Source of the DNA: Acidobacteriota bacterium
GTDB taxonomy: Bacteria; Acidobacteriota; Terriglobia; Terriglobales; Acidobacteriaceae
Reading direction: 5' to 3'
NCBI GenBank assembly: GCA_019510535.1
Contig: JAEKKE010000180.1
Location: 1 to 19,304 of the forward strand
Length of the DNA: 19,304 nt
The notes under the pieces were generated by a model that was not told where the DNA came from, did not search any database, and saw only the letters and a program-made list of their open reading frames with translations. The position numbers and the translations under genes are program-made. Within the stretch, counting starts at the first letter, position 1. The number at the start of each line of letters is the position of its first letter. Below, piece after piece: positions 7,820-14,290 of the stretch.

Positions 7820-8044
7820 CTATGCCGCGTTATCGGATGGGGAATCGCTCGCTTTGGACGCATCCGCAGTTTTGGAAGAGGCGATCCCCTCTGTCCCTGC
7901 GATCTCTAAGGCCGCGACATTGAGCATGACTGAACGCTTGAACTCTAGAAGTGCGGGGTCATCGGAGGTTAAGCCCGCCTGGCCCTCCACTTGTGTCATG
8001 GTAGTGCGCAGCATTTCGATGGCTTTCGGAGACAAGGGAGACAT
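7820..8044 (-). CDS. Small hypothetical protein
   Basis: 74 residues from ATG 8044 (MSPLSPKAIEMLRTTMTQVE); an upstream TTG at 8068 is possible but less likely. The protein is hydrophilic and mostly helical: SDDPALLEFKRSVMLNVAAL reads like a short amphipathic helix, followed by a Ser/Ala/Asp-rich tail. It has no signal peptide or membrane segment. I recognise no named family; similar short acidobacterial proteins with a DPAL-x-x-x-KRS-type helix exist in my memory but without function. Upstream AAAGAAAG is a weak ribosome-binding site. It lies downstream of the cupin gene on the same strand (128 nt gap). Confidence 0.5.
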   Translation of the reverse strand: MSPLSPKAIEMLRTTMTQVEGQAGLTSDDPALLEFKRSVMLNVAALEIAGTEGIASSKTADASKASDSPSDNAA

Positions 8045-8172
8045 GACGCTTTCTTTGTGATGACGCAATCGAGGTTATCGTTGCCTGCGACCGATCACGA
8101 TCCATTCTGTGATTCCCGCGGGGCTAAATCCGTGCGGCGAAGGCGAAGCCTACTGGGAAAATGCTCCGGCCG

Positions 8173-8634
8173 CTACTTCTTAGTGTCGCCACCGATCGCG
8201 ATGACCACATATTTGGCAGGCATATCGCCAACATTCTTAATTCTGTGAACGGTTCCCAAGGCGACGTACACTAAACCGCCTGGTCCTACCCTCTCCTCTT
8301 TCCCGTCATGCTCGAATGCCACGGTGCCTTCCTGCACTACGATGAGCTCGGAATGGCCGATTCTGTGAAGCTCCACTGGCGGCGTCCCGGCTGGTTGCAT
8401 GGATTCATGCACAGCCAGCGTTTCTCCTGTAGCCAGGGTTCCCGTGAAGGCGTTTCGGCTTTCGGTTCCATTGGCAGTTTTCCGTACCGTCATCTGGTCG
8501 TACGGAAATATACCGGCGCTCGCTAAGGGGTTCTGAGGCTTTGAAGGAGTTGATGCCGCAGTGGCCGCGGTTTGCGCGTTCACCATCCCACATCCAAACA
8601 ACAGTACTGCGAAGCCACAGACAATTTTCCTCAT
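8173..8634 (-). CDS. Exported single-domain cupin protein
   Basis: 153 residues from ATG 8634, with AAGGG about 8 nt upstream (a GTG at 8640 is the alternative). Residues 1-21 are a signal peptide (MRKIVCGFAVLLFGCGMVNA, cleavage before QT); the Cys is not in a good lipobox. The cupin_2 fold follows: motif 1 PPVELHRIGHSELIVVQEG supplies two His and a Glu as metal ligands, and motif 2 GPGGLVYVALGTVHRIKN supplies the last His and Asn. A metal-binding periplasmic protein, enzyme or sensor is likely; substrate unknown. No operon partner apart from the small hypothetical gene downstream. Confidence 0.87.
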   Translation of the reverse strand: MRKIVCGFAVLLFGCGMVNAQTAATAASTPSKPQNPLASAGIFPYDQMTVRKTANGTESRNAFTGTLATGETLAVHESMQPAGTPPVELHRIGHSELIVVQEGTVAFEHDGKEERVGPGGLVYVALGTVHRIKNVGDMPAKYVVIAIGGDTKK

Positions 8635-8809
8635 AGCCACCCTTTCAGAGCGGGACTCAGAATACTTTTACTGTTGAGCGAGTCGCAAGTACTGATACTA
8701 GCCGGGAGCGTCATTAGCGGCTGTAAGGCTTCCCTGGCTTCCCAGTATGGTTGAATCAGAGCGCCTGGCCCTCTGCTCCGAGTGAGTACGCTGGGGCGTT
8801 AAGGGGACA

Positions 8810-8962
8810 GTCATTCACGCGTCGCTTCTGTTTGTTCTAGCTATTGTTTTCGTCGCCACGCTGGTGCGGTCGGCTTTTGCTCTGACCTGGTTGGGAGAAC
8901 GATGGCTGGTAACTACACCTCCGCGCATCGATTCATCATCGCTTTCATCAGCGAGCCGGTAG
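8810..8962 (+). pseudogene. Possible remnant of a membrane-protein gene (TSUP/TauE-like N-terminus)
   Basis: The 8641-8993 gap holds no intact gene. After AAGGGG at 8801 an open frame reads VIHASLLFVLAIVFVATLVR then SAFALTWLGERW and stops at 8960-8962. The hydrophobic stretch with VATLVRSAF recalls the first helix of TauE/SafE (TSUP) permeases, after which the frame loses character. It has no normal start codon (GTC in the position expected for ATG/GTG). This reading rests on one short motif and may be chance. The rest of the gap shows nothing I can name. Confidence 0.25.
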
Positions 8963-8993
8963 AAGGCGCCCCGGAAACTCCCAATGTCATTCA

Positions 8994-9587
8994 TTAAGTC
9001 TTTGCAGCTTGCAAGGATGATTCGATCAGCATGGTCGCGACACGCGCGCCGGCGGTCAAAATTCCTTTTGAAAGGGAAGCGTCATCCACGGCCCGGGAGA
9101 GCTGGATCGTGCCAATCAGCAGGCCGAAGAGGCCGATGGCGATTTCCCGCCCCTTTGGCCCCTTCGGAATACTGGGTAATTGCTTCTCCACTGAGCTCAA
9201 TAGTCTTTTCACCGAAGCAGTGTAGCTGCGTCGTGTGGCACGATCCTGGCGCGAGATTTCAGGAAGAAGCGCAGCCGAAGGACACCCGGCATCGGCATGA
9301 TCCCGATGTCCCTCGGACAGATACGAACGTACGATCTCCATCAGGTGTCCCGCCTCCAGAGCTTTCTCGAACTGCTGCCACTGTTCGTCGGTGGTCCGTT
9401 CGAGACTCTTCGCGATCAGGTCGTTCTTGGACGCGAAATGGGCGAAGAAGGCCCCATTTGTCAGGCCGGCATCGGACATGATGCCCGCAACGCCTGAGGC
9501 CGCGATACCCTGTTGGCGGAATCGTCGTGCAGCAACGTCCAGGATGCGATCACGCGTGGCATCTTTGTGTCCCTTTTCGTATCTCAT
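8994..9587 (-). CDS. TetR/AcrR-family transcriptional regulator
   Basis: 197 residues from ATG 9587 (MRYEKGHKDATRDRILDVAA); a GTG at 9596 in the same frame is possible. The HTH covers residues about 10-57: RILDVAARRFRQQGIAASGV then AGIMSDAGLTNGAFFAHFAS, a TetR_N domain of the QacR/AcrR type. The remainder is the helical ligand domain (SYLSEGHRDHADAGCPSAAL and onward), matching the 'MRYxKGHKxATR' subgroup widespread in Acidobacteria and Proteobacteria. It is 75 nt downstream of an SDR gene on the same strand, a frequent pairing, with a palindrome between them that is probably its operator. The inducer is unknown. Confidence 0.92.
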   Translation of the reverse strand: MRYEKGHKDATRDRILDVAARRFRQQGIAASGVAGIMSDAGLTNGAFFAHFASKNDLIAKSLERTTDEQWQQFEKALEAGHLMEIVRSYLSEGHRDHADAGCPSAALLPEISRQDRATRRSYTASVKRLLSSVEKQLPSIPKGPKGREIAIGLFGLLIGTIQLSRAVDDASLSKGILTAGARVATMLIESSLQAAKT

Positions 9588-9611
9588 TCTCTTCACTGTC
9601 CCTACTCTTCA

Positions 9612-9627
9612 TCTTACGAACGTAAGA
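9612..9627. promoter_or_regulatory. Perfect 16-bp palindrome TCTTACG-AA-CGTAAGA upstream of tetR (candidate operator)
   Basis: Arms TCTTACG (9612-9618) and CGTAAGA (9621-9627) are exact inverted copies around AA. The site lies 25 nt upstream of the tetR start codon, between SDR and tetR. Length and symmetry are typical for TetR-family dimers, so autorepression from an internal promoter is likely. No second copy was seen in front of the SDR gene. Confidence 0.55.
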
Positions 9628-9662
9628 GAGGATCCGGAGTGTGACGCAAGCGCGCCACGGAG

Positions 9663-10433
9663 TCATGACGCCTTGGCCGGCACGAGAGGCTTCGACGCCT
9701 TCCAGAGCTGCCTGTTGATGAAACTCGGGGCCAGCCGGCTCAGGAGTGCCAACATTCTGGACTGTCCCGGATGAATCTCAAGGGAACCAGACCGCAGGGC
9801 CGAAAAGGACTGCTTCACCAGGTCGTCGGTCGTGATCGCACTCGCGCCGCCCTCCACAAGCTCTGTCGTCATATCTGTTTTCACGGCAGGCGGCATCAGC
9901 TCGATAACCTCTACGCCGGTCGCCTCTAATTGAAACCGAAGCGAGATCGTATACGAATGGATAGCTGCCTTGGTGGCACTGTAGATCGGTGCGGCGGGTA
10001 ACGGCACGAAGGCCAGACCGGAGGATACGTTGATGACCGTACCCTTATTCGCCGTCAGGACGTCAATAAGCGCCGAAGTCGTCCGAATCACTCCACCGAC
10101 GTTAATGTTTACTTCCGTCATCAAGCCATCGAGGTCCGATGCCGAAGCCGTCAGGTTCCTGGGCAGAAAGATGCCGGCGTTATTCATCAATACGTCGAGC
10201 CTGGGAAAGTCCTTCTCGATGCGTGATCCGAGCGTGGCAATCTGGGCCGGGTCGGCGACGTCGCTTTGAATGGTGTGAAGGTTTGGATACTTCGCTTTTA
10301 CCTCGTCAAGCACCGACTGGCGCCGACCGGTGACGATGACCTGATTGCCAAGTTCTAAGAACTTGAGAGCGAAGGCCAGCCCAATACCGGCCGAACCTCC
10401 AGTGACGAGAATGGTGCGACCGGTGAGTTTCAT
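9663..10433 (-). CDS. Short-chain dehydrogenase/reductase, DltE-like (COG3967)
   Basis: 256 residues from ATG 10433, preceded by AAAGGA. All classical SDR elements are present: cofactor-binding TGGSAGIG (11-18), NNAG (84-87), catalytic Ser in NVSSG (137-138) and YSATK (Y151, K155). The QVIVTGRR segment with two Arg after the second strand suggests NADP(H) preference. The 'FALKFLELGNQVIVTGRR' and 'PLPAAPIYSATKAAIHSYT' segments fit the DltE-like subgroup, whose natural substrates are mostly unknown. The gene is first in a minus-strand pair with tetR and is probably controlled by it, though the visible TetR palindrome lies after, not before, this gene. Confidence 0.92.
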   Translation of the reverse strand: MKLTGRTILVTGGSAGIGLAFALKFLELGNQVIVTGRRQSVLDEVKAKYPNLHTIQSDVADPAQIATLGSRIEKDFPRLDVLMNNAGIFLPRNLTASASDLDGLMTEVNINVGGVIRTTSALIDVLTANKGTVINVSSGLAFVPLPAAPIYSATKAAIHSYTISLRFQLEATGVEVIELMPPAVKTDMTTELVEGGASAITTDDLVKQSFSALRSGSLEIHPGQSRMLALLSRLAPSFINRQLWKASKPLVPAKAS

Positions 10434-10464
10434 AAAAGTCCTTTAGGAGCTATAGAGTCCGAGC

Positions 10465-10479
10465 AATACCTATAGGATT
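10465..10479. promoter_or_regulatory. Small palindrome CCTATAGG in the SDR promoter region
   Basis: AATACCTATAGGATT (10465-10479) contains the perfect 8-bp palindrome CCTATAGG about 33 nt upstream of the SDR start. Read on the minus strand it lies downstream of an AT-rich CATAAT stretch that could serve as a -10 box. It may be an operator for the SDR-tetR pair, but it does not resemble the palindrome before tetR. Confidence 0.25.
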
Positions 10480-10687
10480 ATGATCGTACTTTTATGGTCG
10501 CAATTTTTTTGGAGAAGAATGACGAATGCTCTCGCCCCATTTCGGCAGTCATCCGGACAAAGCGTCACAAAATGCAGCGGCAGCCGCCTGATAAGAAGCT
10601 GACAAGATGGAGCCTGATATGCAGCGTATCCGTGCGCGGAACACCCTTCACGCCCCTTTCTGATACCCAACAGCAGTGGAAGCGCTC

Positions 10688-10713
10688 AGTGATGTCACAT
10701 AGTGATGTCACAT
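10688..10713 (+). repeat. Tandem 13-bp duplication (AGTGATGTCACAT x2) carrying the -35 element
   Basis: AGTGATGTCACAT occurs twice head to tail with no spacer, starting at 10689 or one base earlier. Each copy holds TGTCACA and the small inverted repeat GTGA-TG-TCAC. Only the second copy has the -10 element at proper spacing. Confidence 0.75.
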
Positions 10714-10732
10714 TCCGGGGGCCTATCCCGTC
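10706..10732 (+). promoter_or_regulatory. ECF41-type promoter TGTCACA-N16-CGTC
   Basis: TGTCACA at 10706-10712 and CGTC at 10729-10732 are separated by exactly 16 nt. As I recall, this is the target consensus reported for ECF41 sigma factors. It stands 28 nt before the first gene of an operon that encodes an ECF41 sigma factor, so positive autoregulation is the natural reading. A second TGTCACA lies 13 nt upstream in a tandem repeat, but it has no CGTC at the right distance. Confidence 0.8.
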
Positions 10733-10760
10733 CTACCATCGGAGAGACAACGGGAAATTT

Positions 10761-11210
10761 ATGAAACGAACCTTCACGATCATTCTTGTCGGCCTGGCCG
10801 CAGCGGGTCTGTTCGGGGTGCTCATACATTTGGCGCTGGTAGGCGCGCACGTTTCCGAACCGGCGGCCACTACGGTACAAGGTCCGACCCCGCGCCGGCT
10901 CTGGGCCACTGCGGCAGCTTTGCTGGCATTAGCCGGGGTGGTAATCGGTGGATGGAACCTGGCTCGCACGGCCAGTCGTATCGGTACTGTCGCCAGCCGT
11001 CGCAGAGCCATTGCGGCCCTCGCAGCCGGAGTCATCGCTTCGATCAATGGCGGGCTAAACTTGGCTGTGGCCAATGGTGGGCCGGGGAGCGGCAACGGAG
11101 TTATAGGAGGCGCTGTGGCACTCATATTAGGTTTGGTCGCTACTACGCTTGGTGGGCTGGCCCTGACCCGCTCTGGCCGAACCACGTCAGGGCCGGAATA
11201 CACAACGTGA
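10761..11210 (+). CDS. Small membrane protein, DUF6223-like
   Basis: 149 residues from ATG 10761. The frame is open back to 10494 but the ECF41 promoter at 10706-10732 lies inside that extension, so the short start is right. There is an N-terminal TM or signal anchor (TIILVGLAAAGLFGVLIHLA, 5-24), a central helix (LWATAAALLALAGVVIGGW), an Arg-rich linker, then GVIASINGGLNLAVA, the Gly-rich NGGPGSGNGVIGG and a last helix (VALILGLVATTLGGLAL). The order 'GGPGxGNGxxGGxxALxLGLxxxxLGGLAL' fits DUF6223, mostly known from Actinobacteria, function unknown. It is the first gene under the ECF41 promoter; its stop TGA overlaps a GTG that could start the sigma gene, so the two are likely translationally coupled. 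Confidence 0.8.
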   Translation: MKRTFTIILVGLAAAGLFGVLIHLALVGAHVSEPAATTVQGPTPRRLWATAAALLALAGVVIGGWNLARTASRIGTVASRRRAIAALAAGVIASINGGLNLAVANGGPGSGNGVIGGAVALILGLVATTLGGLALTRSGRTTSGPEYTT

Positions 11211-11224
11211 GTTCTACCCGCGCG

Positions 11225-12169
11225 ATGTCGAATCCTGCTGAGACCTTTGAACCGCATCGCCGTCGCTTGCTCGGTCTCGCCTACCGTATGCTGGGCGCGA
11301 TGTCTGATGCTGAAGATGCGGTGCAGGAGGCCTATTTGCGCTGGCATGCGGCTGATCGCAATAGAGTGTTGGATCCACGGGCGTTTCTTATGACGACCAC
11401 CACGCGAATTTGCCTCGACATGCTAACTTCCGCTCGCGCCCGGCGAGAGGAATATGTTGGACCCTGGCTACCGGAGCCGGTTTTCGATACAGCAGCGCTT
11501 GCGCCCGACAGTCGCGCGGAATTAGCCGAGGATCTGTCTATTTCGTTGCTCCTGATCCTTGAAACACTTTCGCCGCTTGAGCGCGCTGCCTTCCTGCTGC
11601 ACGACGTGTTCGATTTTTCCTTCAGCGAAGTAGCCGCGGCGCTGGATCGAAGCGAGGCAGCATGTCGAAAGCTCGCTACGCGTGCACGCGCACATGTACG
11701 CGTTGCACGTCCACGCGGCATCACCTCACCGTCGGCAGGTTCCGGCGGCCTCGATAAGAAACATGCGCAGCTCATGTCTGCATTCGCCGCGGCAACTCAG
11801 GCCGGCGACCTCAATATGCTGATGCAGCTGCTCGCAAGTGATGCCCGCATCGTAACTGATGGCGGAGGAAAGGTACGTTCGGCGTTGAACGCGATCGACG
11901 GTGCTGAGCGCGTGGCCCACTTCCTGGTCGAGGTGACGCGTAAACGTCCCGACGCATGGTGGCAGCCTGATTTCAGGCTGCGCTTTGGAACCGTCAATGG
12001 CCTGCCCGGTGTCATTGTGGACTCACCCGGCGGCCCTGTACAAACAACGGCGTTTGAGATCGACGGTGACGTAATACGTGCGCTCTATATCGTGCGTAAT
12101 CCGGACAAACTGCGTCACCTGGCCACAACCCGGCAGCGAAGGGATCCAGACGAAACGAATATGTGTTGA
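11225..12169 (+). CDS. sigJ: ECF41-family RNA polymerase sigma factor with SnoaL-like C-terminal domain (SigJ-like)
   Basis: 314 residues from ATG 11225; GTG 11207, overlapping the previous stop, is an alternative. Region sigma-2 (about 8-75) reads RRRLLGLAYRMLGAMSDAED AVQEAYLRW in two parts; region sigma-4 (about 108-160) has LSPLERAAFLLHDVFDFSFS and the HTH SEVAAALDRSEAACRKLATR. All three ECF41 hallmarks are present: WLPEP in the linker (81-85), DGGGK (212-216) and NPDKL (292-296) in the SnoaL_2-like extension (about 173-300), which in this group replaces an anti-sigma factor and tunes activity in cis. Usual partners are carboxymuconolactone decarboxylase-like or oxidoreductase genes; none is present here, and the neighbours are DUF6223 and VOC proteins. 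Stimulus unknown. Confidence 0.95.
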   Translation: MSNPAETFEPHRRRLLGLAYRMLGAMSDAEDAVQEAYLRWHAADRNRVLDPRAFLMTTTTRICLDMLTSARARREEYVGPWLPEPVFDTAALAPDSRAELAEDLSISLLLILETLSPLERAAFLLHDVFDFSFSEVAAALDRSEAACRKLATRARAHVRVARPRGITSPSAGSGGLDKKHAQLMSAFAAATQAGDLNMLMQLLASDARIVTDGGGKVRSALNAIDGAERVAHFLVEVTRKRPDAWWQPDFRLRFGTVNGLPGVIVDSPGGPVQTTAFEIDGDVIRALYIVRNPDKLRHLATTRQRRDPDETNMC

Positions 12170-12205
12170 CCTCGTCAGTGCGAACACGAACTGGAGTATC
12201 CATCG

Positions 12206-12649
12206 ATGGCTTCCATACAAAATGCAAGGGAACAGTCCGAATCAACTGGCGCCGCGCAGGACTCAATCTTGGGTTTTTGGGGCGTTCGGTATCAGGTCAA
12301 AGATGTTCAACGCGCGATTGTGTTCTATACCCAGACGCTTGGGTTCAGTCTGGACATGCAGTCCCCGCCCGCTTTTGGGCAGGTATCGCTTGGAGAGCTC
12401 AAACTTATCTTGAGTGGTCCGGGCGCATCTGGTTCCAGGCCTGTTCCCGATGGACGTGAGCAGGAGCCTGGAGGTTGGAACCGCGTGGTTCTTCACGTTC
12501 AGGATCTGGCTGCGCATATTGCCGATATGAAAAAAGCGGGCCTGAGGTTCAGAAACGAAATGGAGGTTGGCCCTGGCGGCAAACAGATCCAAATCGAAGA
12601 TCCCGATGGCAATCCTATCGAGCTATTTGAACCAGCCCGTCAGCAGTGA
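12206..12649 (+). CDS. VOC-superfamily (glyoxalase/bleomycin resistance-like) protein
   Basis: 147 residues from ATG 12206 with GGAG 10 nt upstream, 36 nt after the sigma-factor stop. Two VOC half-modules: WGVRYQVKDVQRAIVFYTQT LGF and, after a Gly/Pro-rich middle, NRVVLHVQDLAAHIADMKKA, closing with QIEDPDGNPIELFEP. The His of VLHVQDL and the Glu of IELFEP are at the usual metal-ligand positions; the first-strand ligand would be Gln or Tyr (VRYQV) instead of His. A metal-dependent lyase, dioxygenase or sequestration role is possible. Third gene of the ECF41 operon, so probably its stress-related effector. Confidence 0.88.
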   Translation: MASIQNAREQSESTGAAQDSILGFWGVRYQVKDVQRAIVFYTQTLGFSLDMQSPPAFGQVSLGELKLILSGPGASGSRPVPDGREQEPGGWNRVVLHVQDLAAHIADMKKAGLRFRNEMEVGPGGKQIQIEDPDGNPIELFEPARQQ

Positions 12650-12686
12650 TCCGGGCCCTGCGCCGAATCACTGCCGTGGGTACGAC

Positions 12687-13205
12687 TTATGCGGTCTGGA
12701 GTTCCGGCTGGAGAGCGGAGCGTTCATCGCCGCTAGGTCCCCAGCTTGAGGGAACAGGGATGTCGAGCAGGCGCAGGTAGACGCAGAACTGGCCGCGGTG
12801 CTGGTACCAGTGGTTGAGCATGATGTTGCGCAGGAAGGCGACGCGGGGCATGGCGGCGATCTCCTTGTCGCCGTCAACGATGCGCCAGGTTGCATTCATG
12901 GTCGCATCATCGAAGCTGGGCAGAACTTCGCGTACGGTGGCGATGCTCCGGTCGAGGGTGTCGAAAATCTCCTGCAGACTTGCGGGTTGATGGAACTGGA
13001 ATCCTGGCGGCGGGATCTGGTCTTTCTGTGCGCCCTGGACAACTCCCCCGGGTACGAAGGCAAGGTGATAGGCCAGTTGGCCGGCGGTCATCGATTTGTT
13101 ATGAGGCTTCCAGGTCAGCTTGTCTTCGGGAAGGCGCTCGAGGAACTTCCGCGTGACCGGCGCCTGCGATTCAAACTCTGCGAGTAGGGATGCTGCCATC
13201 GACAT
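12687..13205 (-). CDS. DinB-family (YfiT-like) putative metal-dependent protein
   Basis: 172 residues from ATG 13205, with AAAGGA 6 nt upstream. It forms the four-helix bundle typical of DinB_2. The three metal-binding His are visible: H47 in AYHLAF, and H132 and H136 in LNHWYQHRGQF. The start, LLAEFESQAPVTRKFLERLP EDKL, is likewise typical. Many family members are thiol-S-transferases using bacillithiol or mycothiol; others are unassigned. It is the third gene of the arsR operon, 50 nt after the SRPBCC gene, and convergent with the VOC gene (37 nt apart). Confidence 0.92.
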   Translation of the reverse strand: MSMAASLLAEFESQAPVTRKFLERLPEDKLTWKPHNKSMTAGQLAYHLAFVPGGVVQGAQKDQIPPPGFQFHQPASLQEIFDTLDRSIATVREVLPSFDDATMNATWRIVDGDKEIAAMPRVAFLRNIMLNHWYQHRGQFCVYLRLLDIPVPSSWGPSGDERSALQPELQTA

Positions 13206-13255
13206 GGTGTTTCCTTTCAGGTCTGTATCGATACGGTGAATGAGTGAAGCCGCTG

Positions 13256-13714
13256 CTATTTGCTTGCGGCGGCCTCGGCCAGCTTGCGAATACCTTCGTG
13301 CATCTCAGCCCAGCCTTTATTCATCCCCGCCTTCACGTCATCGGGAATGAAGCCGAGCGCGCTGTGACGGAAGGCAATTAGGGTTCCGCCATCGACCTCG
13401 CTCAAACGATACTGCACGTTCGAGACCATGGGGAACGATGCAAACAAGGGGCCGGAAAACTCAAGCAGGGAAGGCCGTTTGATGGCCTGCACGTTGGCCC
13501 AGAAGTGTCCGTTGTTGTCGCCCAGATCGCGGTACCAGCGTCCGCCCGGCCACGGTTCGATCTTCATGTTGAGCGACTTGCCGTCGGGAGTCTCATTGCC
13601 AGGGCCCAACTGCTCCAGCAGTGCTGCAAAGGTGACATCGATGGGAGCCTCGACGTGAATCTCCTGATTGATGGTGACGGTCAGATTTTCGAGAGCCAGT
13701 TCGGTGGGCATCAT
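13256..13714 (-). CDS. SRPBCC (AHSA1/START-like) protein
   Basis: 152 residues from ATG 13714 (or 13711). Helix-grip features: ITINQEIHVEAPIDVTFAAL-like start (INQEIHVEAPIDVTFAALLE), PGGRWYRDLGDNNGHFWANV, then SLLEFSGPLFASFPMVSNVQ YRL and the long C-terminal helix GWAEMHEGIRKLAEAA. These proteins carry a deep hydrophobic cavity for small ligands. ArsR-SRPBCC pairs are very common, the second gene starting a few bases after the regulator; here the gap is 5 nt. The ligand is unknown. Confidence 0.92.
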   Translation of the reverse strand: MMPTELALENLTVTINQEIHVEAPIDVTFAALLEQLGPGNETPDGKSLNMKIEPWPGGRWYRDLGDNNGHFWANVQAIKRPSLLEFSGPLFASFPMVSNVQYRLSEVDGGTLIAFRHSALGFIPDDVKAGMNKGWAEMHEGIRKLAEAAASK

Positions 13715-13719
13715 AATCT

Positions 13720-14088
13720 CTATTTCTCCTTAGATTTCGCGGAATCCAACTGCGGTGATCCCTGGCGAGCCATAGCTTCGGCGCGTGCCTTCACGCGCGT
13801 CAACTGGTGCTGCCAGTAGCGCTCGAAGGTTGCGGCCCACTGGTGCAACGGCCGTATTGCTTCGGCGTTGGTGCGGTAAAGCTTTTGGCGGCCCTGGCAA
13901 CGCATCCGGACCAGCCCAACATCCTTCAGCACACGCAGGTGCTTCGAGACTGAGGGCTGCTCCAGACCGAGCGCCTCCGCAATCTCTCCCACCGGCCGTT
14001 CGATTCCGGCAAGATAACTCAAAATCTCGCGGCGGCGGGGTTCAGCGATTGCGTTGAATGCGTCCGAGGTTGTGCTCGCTCTTGCCAT
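13720..14088 (-). CDS. ArsR-family winged-helix regulator (SRPBCC-linked subgroup)
   Basis: 122 residues from ATG 14088. The winged helix runs from about residue 8 to 85: FNAIAEPRRREILSYLAG, then VGEIAEALGLEQPSVSKHLR (recognition helix) and VLKDVGLVRMRCQGRQKLYR (wing). No CxC or other metal-site cluster is present, so it is not a classic metal sensor; the C-terminal WAATFERYWQHQLTRVKARA helix is characteristic of the SRPBCC/AHSA1-linked group. There is no Shine-Dalgarno before ATG 14088; the promoter's -10 ends 9 nt before it, pointing to a leaderless mRNA. It leads the arsR-SRPBCC-dinB operon. Confidence 0.94.
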   Translation of the reverse strand: MARASTTSDAFNAIAEPRRREILSYLAGIERPVGEIAEALGLEQPSVSKHLRVLKDVGLVRMRCQGRQKLYRTNAEAIRPLHQWAATFERYWQHQLTRVKARAEAMARQGSPQLDSAKSKEK

Positions 14089-14097
14089 GAGGAGAAC

Positions 14098-14125
14098 GCT
14101 ATATTCCCATATAGGAATATGTCAA
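14098..14125 (-). promoter_or_regulatory. arsR promoter with operator palindrome in the spacer
   Basis: On the minus strand: -35 TTGACA (14125-14120), 16-nt spacer, -10 TATAGC (14103-14098). The 20-bp near-palindrome ATATTCC-N6-GGAATAT at 14101-14120 fills the spacer and overlaps both boxes, so a bound ArsR dimer would block RNA polymerase. The -10 ends 9 nt before the ATG, giving a leader of about 0-3 nt. Confidence 0.7.
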
Positions 14126-14290
14126 ATCGAGCGGAGCTCGAATCGGTGGGCTACGCATGACAAATCAAGGGCTCACAGGAAACGGCCAATCTCCGAAAAA
14201 TCGCGTCAGACTTGTCACTCTCAGCCTGGGCCAGCTTTCCATCAAGATTGTTCCAAGGATCGCAACGGAAGCAACGAAGGAGACACACAG

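Noticed and set aside
10706..10712. TGTCACA considered as an operator of the SDR-tetR pair
   Set aside because: It is 270 nt from the SDR start and fits the ECF41 promoter exactly with CGTC at 16 nt.
10494..10760. 89-codon N-terminal extension of the DUF6223 gene
   Set aside because: It contains the ECF41 promoter and has no membrane-protein or family character; the gene starts at 10761.
10952..11224. 91-codon extension in front of the sigma factor
   Set aside because: It is the out-of-frame shadow of the DUF6223 gene; the sigma-2 region begins just after ATG 11225.
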